Shown one piece after another: positions 60,001 to 64,000 of a stretch of DNA of 64,000 nucleotides (positions are counted from its first letter, which is position 1; each line of letters opens with the position of its first letter). The DNA is from Paracoccus sp. (in: a-proteobacteria) (lineage in GTDB: Bacteria > Pseudomonadota > Alphaproteobacteria > Rhodobacterales > Rhodobacteraceae): positions 1-64,000 of the forward strand of contig NZ_JAUVVF010000011.1 of assembly GCF_030604785.1 (NCBI RefSeq), given 5' to 3'. The notes below the pieces were generated by a model. The model had not been told where the DNA came from, did not search any database, and saw only the letters and a program-made list of their open reading frames with translations. A program made the position numbers and the translations under genes.

Positions 60001-60402
60001 AGCCGCGGCACCCTGATCATGGGCGAGGCTTTCGAAGAAGTCGTCGATGGGGCGGCGCAGCCCGCGCGGCTGGTCGAACCCGGTCAGCTTCAGCCGCCCG
60101 CCCTCGATCAGCAGGCGGGCGCCGGGGGGGATCGTGTAGACATGGCCCGGCACGACCTGCGTGCCGTCGCGCGCCTGCTCGACCGTCAGTTCGGTGCGCC
60201 GGTCCAGCAATTCGGCCAGCACGCTGTCATGGGTCGGGTCCAGGTGCTGGATCACCACATAGGCGGCCGGGTCCTGACGGCGCGCGGCGCGCAGCAGATC
60301 GTGCAGCGCCTCGAGCCCCCCGGCCGATGCGCCGATCCCCACGACGGCAAAGGTCTGCGCGGCACGCTGGCCGGTCATCTCGGGCCCCGAGGCATCATTC
60401 AT
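57007..60402 (-). CDS. CheB-CheR-PAS-HWE/HisKA_2 hybrid sensor histidine kinase
   Basis: About 1131 aa from MNDASGPEM; CheB GIGASAGGLEAL and SGTGADGTLG; CheR FFRDREAFEAL and VWVPGCSSGEEAYSIAM; coiled coil; PAS; EMDHRVKNLFTQIAAMLRMAAR kinase core. Confidence 0.9.
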   Translation of the reverse strand: MNDASGPEMTGQRAAQTFAVVGIGASAGGLEALHDLLRAARRQDPAAYVVIQHLDPTHDSVLAELLDRRTELTVEQARDGTQVVPGHVYTIPPGARLLIEGGRLKLTGFDQPRGLRRPIDDFFESLAHDQGAAAACVILSGTGADGTLGLRAIKEHGGICVVQEPRTARYDGMPLSAEATGLVDFVLTPEQIVPTLLQFFESSHEGMAEEAMIGDARRICDLLRDRTGHDFRGYKISTLLRRIRRRMQVHGLADSRAYLRHLDSSPDECEALLNEFLINVTRFFRDREAFEALRDKAIRPLVQAHQGDDLRVWVPGCSSGEEAYSIAMLLDSEMRAAGRRPRFTVFASDIDRRMIDVARGGTYPISALVDIPEELRHDYTSHRDGLMRIVPQLRDRVRFSLHSLVRDPPFNRVDLISCRNLLIYLDEDLQSRVLPLFHYALRPGGYLLLGPSEGVRREAIHFTELDRQARLYRRDEAPARLPLDLPFTAARSHKTGETQGTPRGAPVPSEIVQSAQRRVLDRHAPAALQVSRSGEVLWSSGRLARFVTVDPAARGPVLAAAVVSKGLREAVTRAIEEVTATERPLVMRDLVARSELGRQPVTLTAEPLPDRSVLLVFRETGPLAASEEGQPDYDELTLGESQSERLEEELRLTQMELRSAVEELETANEELKSSNEEMMSMNEELQSTNEELSTVNDELKSKIDDLTSANSDLQNFFSATKIPLLVVDRDIRVRNFTAAALQIFPLRRSDHGRPLADVSNVFGGDLLERMAREVVTQGEAQGCEIAEPRRHRSWRVDVKPYRGPDGHLQGAMLVFDDVTALRDLRQAVERQNERLTAVRSLARIAVWQFDADNRSVTIDDSSDLLGIGRTANLPLTAFAALIDPTDRDAFLADIEACLTGASLRRVLTPATDPQTRIEAAGQRLSEDADCVLGVMLDVTAVETSARLREAVISEMDHRVKNLFTQIAAMLRMAARETDEAETVVEEVSARINALAQSHSLTTRRGASVELDLAELVGTTLAPYDAAKSSHEGPPVKVRAGQVVPLSLILHELATNAFKYGVLGPIPGHLDVTWTCGERTELVWAETYSADRETETPDEGFGSVLLEGAAAQLGAALEVDQQPGQRITRFSF

Positions 60403-60940
60403 CGCGCACCGCAAATCTGGCAAGTGTGGTGATCGAGCGGGCGATCAGACCCGCCGAATCCGTCATGGTCAGGCCGAAATGGCCGATGGTCTGGCGCATC
60501 GTGTCCAGAGTGCCGATCAGCACCTCGTCATTGCCGGCCAGGGCGGCGGCCTGACGGGCGGTGGTGATGTCGAATTGCGAGGCGATGACGAAGCGGATCC
60601 GCCCCTGCTGGTCGCGCAGCTTCGACAGGAAGACTAGGTTCAGAAAGCCCGAACCGTCATGGCGCCGGTTCAGCACCGGAAAGCGTCCGTCATCGCGGCT
60701 GGCATCCTTCAGAAAGGCCGACATCGCGGCGATCTGGTGAACAGGGGTCGTGTCGTCCTGCAGAAAGCGGCAATTTCGCCCGAGGACGGCCGCCTGCTCG
60801 AACCCGGTCAGGCGTTGAAAGCCGCGATTGACCATGATCAGCGGCATGTCCGCCTCGGCCGTGGCAAGCGACAGCGCCACGTTGGACCGGGCGATCTGCG
60901 CGCGCAGCGGCTCGGGGGGCATCAGAGCATCCTGCATCAT
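60395..60940 (-). CDS. Short LOV-domain blue-light photoreceptor protein
   Basis: 181 aa from MMQDALMPPEP; GRNCRFLQ flavin-adduct cysteine motif, NRRHDGSGFLNLVF, FVIASQFDIT; overlaps the downstream kinase start. Confidence 0.88.
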   Translation of the reverse strand: MMQDALMPPEPLRAQIARSNVALSLATAEADMPLIMVNRGFQRLTGFEQAAVLGRNCRFLQDDTTPVHQIAAMSAFLKDASRDDGRFPVLNRRHDGSGFLNLVFLSKLRDQQGRIRFVIASQFDITTARQAAALAGNDEVLIGTLDTMRQTIGHFGLTMTDSAGLIARSITTLARFAVRDE

Positions 60941-61090
60941 CCGGCCGACCCTTGCCTTGGGGGCGGAATTGCCCCCGCCAAGCCTATGCAAAGACGCGTT
61001 GTCTCACAAGACCCGTAAGGTGCATATCGTGCAAACAAATGTCGCGCAGAGCGCGCAGATGCCGCTGTTGCGCGGCGTTCGGGGACGGCA

Positions 61091-61969
61091 TCACGATCCG
61101 GTCAGCCGTGCCGCGCAGGCGGCCAGCCAGCGCCGGATCGCCTCCAGCGCCTCGGGCTCGTCCAGCCAGGGGATATGCGCCCGGCCCGGCACCTCGGCCA
61201 TGATCAGGTCGGGGCGCATCGCCGCCATCCGGGCGCAGGTCGCCGGTGACAGCAGATCGGAATTCGCGCCCCGGATCAGCGCCACGGGCAGATCCCCCGT
61301 CGCCTGCCAGAGCGGCCACAGATCCGGTGCCTCGCCCTCGAAGGCAGCCAGAAAGGCTTCGCGCAGGGCAGGGTCGTAATTGATCCGCAGCCCCTCGGGC
61401 GTCTCGTGGTAATGGCGGCGCACATCCGCAAGCCAGCGGCCCTCGGGGACGTCTGAAAAGCCGTCCATCAGCGCGGGAAGCCGCTCGGCCAGTTCGGCAT
61501 GGCTGCGCGCGACGGGGTTGCGCCCGACATAGTCGAAGATCTTCTCAAGCCCCGCCCGCTCGATCTCGGGGCCGACATCGTTCAGGCAGATCCCCAGCAG
61601 CCGGTCACGGGCGGTGGCGGCCAGAAACAGCCCGTTCAGCCCGCCGCGTGAAGTGCCCAGCAGCGCCGCGCGCGCGATGCCCAGATGATCCAGCAGCTCG
61701 ACCGCGTCACGCGCCTCGCGCGGGACGGTGTAGGTCGCGGCCCCGGTCCAGTCGGACGCGCCGCGGCCCCGATAATCCATGCGGATCAGCCGCACCCCCT
61801 GCAGATGCGGGGCGACATAGTCGAAATCCGCGCCGGTCCGCGTCAGGCCGGCCAGCGCCAGAACCGGCAGGCCTTCGCCCTGATCGGTATAGGCGATCCT
61901 TGCCCCGTCGCTTGCCGTGAAACCCGCCATCTCGCCGCCCTTCCGCGTCATGGAAACATCTTCGGGCAT
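61091..61969 (-). CDS. Alpha/beta-hydrolase
   Basis: 292 aa (start uncertain, possibly MAGFTASDG); MDYRGRGASDW, AALLGTSRGGLNGLF nucleophile elbow, PGRAHIPWLDEPEAL. Confidence 0.88.
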   Translation of the reverse strand: MPEDVSMTRKGGEMAGFTASDGARIAYTDQGEGLPVLALAGLTRTGADFDYVAPHLQGVRLIRMDYRGRGASDWTGAATYTVPREARDAVELLDHLGIARAALLGTSRGGLNGLFLAATARDRLLGICLNDVGPEIERAGLEKIFDYVGRNPVARSHAELAERLPALMDGFSDVPEGRWLADVRRHYHETPEGLRINYDPALREAFLAAFEGEAPDLWPLWQATGDLPVALIRGANSDLLSPATCARMAAMRPDLIMAEVPGRAHIPWLDEPEALEAIRRWLAACAARLTGS

Positions 61970-61987
61970 CCAGGGCCGCGCCGCCGC

Positions 61988-62776
61988 CTAGAGGTTCTCG
62001 CTCTGCGGCATGCCCAGCACGTGATAGCCGCCATCGACCGTCACCACCTCGCCCGTGGTGCAGGCGCCCCAATCCGACAGCAGCCAGCAGGCCGTGCCGC
62101 CGATCGCCTCCAGCGTCGCATTGGCGCGCAGGGGGGCGTTGGCCTCGGTATGGCGATAGGTCTTGCGCGCTCCGCCGATCGCCGCGCCGGCCAGCGTCTT
62201 CATCGGACCGGGACTGATCGCGTTCACGCGGATGCCGTCGGGGCCAAGGTCGTTGGCCAGATAGCGCACGCTGGATTCCAGCGCCGCCTTGGCCACGCCC
62301 ATCACGTTGTAGAACGGCGTCACCCGGTTCGAGCCGCCATAGGTCAGCGTGATGATCGAGCCGCCCGCACCCATCAACGGATGCGCGCGCCGCGCGACCT
62401 CGATCAGCGAATAGCAGCTGATCTCGAGGCTGTGCTTGAAGTTGGCGCGGCTGGTATTCATGAACCGGCCGGTCAGCTCGTCCTTGTTCGAAAAGGCGAT
62501 GGCATGGACCAAGAAATCCAGCCGGCCCCAACGCTCGGTGATGGCGGCGAAGGCCGCGTCCAGCGAGGCGTCGTCGGTCACATCGACATCGACCAGAAAA
62601 TCCGACCCGACCGAGGCGGCCAGCGGCTCGACCCGCTTGCCGAACCCCTCGCCCTGATAGGAAAAGGCCAGTTCGGCCCCCTCGGCGGCAGCCGCCTTCG
62701 CGATGCCCCACGCGATGGAGCGCTCATTCGCGACCCCCATCACAAGCCCGCGCTTGCCCTTCAGAAGATCGCCCAT
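61988..62776 (-). CDS. fabI: Enoyl-[acyl-carrier-protein] reductase (NADH)
   Basis: 262 aa; GLVMGVANERSIAWGIAKAAAAEGA; SCYSLIEVARRAHPLM; LTYGGSNRVTPFYNVMGVAKAALES. Confidence 0.96.
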   Translation of the reverse strand: MGDLLKGKRGLVMGVANERSIAWGIAKAAAAEGAELAFSYQGEGFGKRVEPLAASVGSDFLVDVDVTDDASLDAAFAAITERWGRLDFLVHAIAFSNKDELTGRFMNTSRANFKHSLEISCYSLIEVARRAHPLMGAGGSIITLTYGGSNRVTPFYNVMGVAKAALESSVRYLANDLGPDGIRVNAISPGPMKTLAGAAIGGARKTYRHTEANAPLRANATLEAIGGTACWLLSDWGACTTGEVVTVDGGYHVLGMPQSENL

Positions 62777-62796
62777 GAATGCCCTCGGCCCTTATG

Positions 62797-64000
62797 TCAC
62801 TCGATATAGCGCGACATCAGCAGCGTCGCATTGGTGCCGCCGAAGCCGAAGCTGTTCGACAGGACCGAATCCAACCCTGCATTGTCAACGCGGGTCGTGG
62901 CAATCTCGCCCGGTTGAATCTCGGGGTCCAGAGTGGCGACATTCGCCGAAGCCGCGATGAAGTCATTTTGCAACATCAGCAGGCTGTAGACCGCCTCGTG
63001 CACGCCGGTCGCGCCAAGCGAATGGCCCGTCAGCGACTTGGTCGAGCTGATCGGCGGGGTCGAGCCCTCGCCCCAGATGCGCCGGATCGCCTTGACCTCG
63101 CCGATATCGCCGACCGGGGTCGAGGTGCCGTGCGCGTTGATGTAGCTGACCTTGCGCCCTTCGGGCAGGGTGGACAGCGCCACGCGCATCGCACGCTCGC
63201 CGCCTTCGCCCGACGGCGCCACCATGTCGTAGCCGTCCGAGGTCGCGCCATAGCCCGTCACTTCGGCATAGATCTTCGCGCCGCGCGCCAAGGCGTGGGA
63301 CAGTTCCTCCAGCACCAGCACGCCGCCGCCGCCGGCGATGACGAAGCCGTCGCGCGTGGCGTCATAGGGGCGGGACGCGGTTTCCGGCGTGTCGTTGTAT
63401 TTCGACGACATCGCGCCCATTGCGTCGAAGAGGCAGGACAGGGTCCAGTCCAGTTCCTCGCCGCCGCCGGCAAAGACGATGTCCTGCTTGCCCATCTGGA
63501 TCAGTTCGACACCGTTGCCGATGCAATGCGCGCTGGTCGCGCAGGCCGAAGTGATCGAGTAGTTCACGCCCTTGATCTTGAACGGCGTCGCCAGACAGGC
63601 CGAGTTGGTCGAGGACATGCAGCGCGTCACCATGAAGGGACCCATCCGCTTGGGGCTGCCCTTCTCGATCACGATCTGGTGGGCGTCGAAGAAATTGCTC
63701 GTCGAGGGGCCGCCCGAGCCCATGATCAGGCCGGTGCGCGGGTTCGAGACGTCGCTGTCGTCGAGGCCGCTATCCTTGATCGCCTGTTCCATGGCGATGA
63801 AGTTGTAGGCCGCGCCCGGACCCATGAAGCGCAGGTTGCGCTTGTCGATATGGTCCTCCAGCACGATCTGCGGCTTGCCGTGGACCTGGCTGCGAAAGCC
63901 GTGTTCGGCATATTCGGGGGCGGCCACGATGCCCGAACGGCCCGCGCGCAGGCTTTCCGTGACCTCGGCCGCATTGTTGCCGATGGGCGAGACGATACCA
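62797..64000 (-). CDS. fabB: 3-oxoacyl-ACP synthase I, N-terminus beyond window
   Basis: Frame continues to window edge ([31 protein letters not shown]); [41 protein letters not shown]. Confidence 0.95.
   Translation of the reverse strand, partial: GIVSPIGNNAAEVTESLRAGRSGIVAAPEYAEHGFRSQVHGKPQIVLEDHIDKRNLRFMGPGAAYNFIAMEQAIKDSGLDDSDVSNPRTGLIMGSGGPSTSNFFDAHQIVIEKGSPKRMGPFMVTRCMSSTNSACLATPFKIKGVNYSITSACATSAHCIGNGVELIQMGKQDIVFAGGGEELDWTLSCLFDAMGAMSSKYNDTPETASRPYDATRDGFVIAGGGGVLVLEELSHALARGAKIYAEVTGYGATSDGYDMVAPSGEGGERAMRVALSTLPEGRKVSYINAHGTSTPVGDIGEVKAIRRIWGEGSTPPISSTKSLTGHSLGATGVHEAVYSLLMLQNDFIAASANVATLDPEIQPGEIATTRVDNAGLDSVLSNSFGFGGTNATLLMSRYIE

Noticed and set aside
57199-60432. 1077-aa ORF on + strand opposite the kinase
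   Set aside because: Shadow ORF from high GC third-position bias; low-complexity Arg/Gly/Gln-rich product with no motif, opposite a well-supported CheB-CheR kinase.

Overview
The window is a high-GC alphaproteobacterial chromosomal segment, Paracoccus/Rhodobacterales-like judging by CycM, EryB and RibH2 similarity recalled from memory. Its main accessory feature is a roughly 18 kb polyol (erythritol-type) catabolic locus at 4811-23047. A leftward arm carries DUF2291, a ribose-type ABC transporter, an FGGY kinase and a GlpD-like dehydrogenase. A divergent rightward arm carries EryA, EryB, EryC, an iron-ADH and an EryD-like regulator, followed by EryR, EryH/TpiA2, EryI/RpiB, a class 1 FBPase and a class II aldolase. 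Other points of interest are a short LOV photoreceptor translationally coupled to a CheB-CheR-PAS-HWE kinase, an H-NOX-like protein apparently lacking heme-binding residues next to an HNOBA-GGDEF cyclase, an FMN riboswitch upstream of ribH2, a P450/membrane-hydrolase pair, a 14-bp perfect palindrome inside cysS, and two small ORFs missing from the supplied track. The rest is mostly housekeeping (tpiA, tgt, pheA, cysS, yejABEF, eutBC, fabI, fabB, SRP RNA, three tRNAs). All family calls come from reading motifs by eye; no database search was run.
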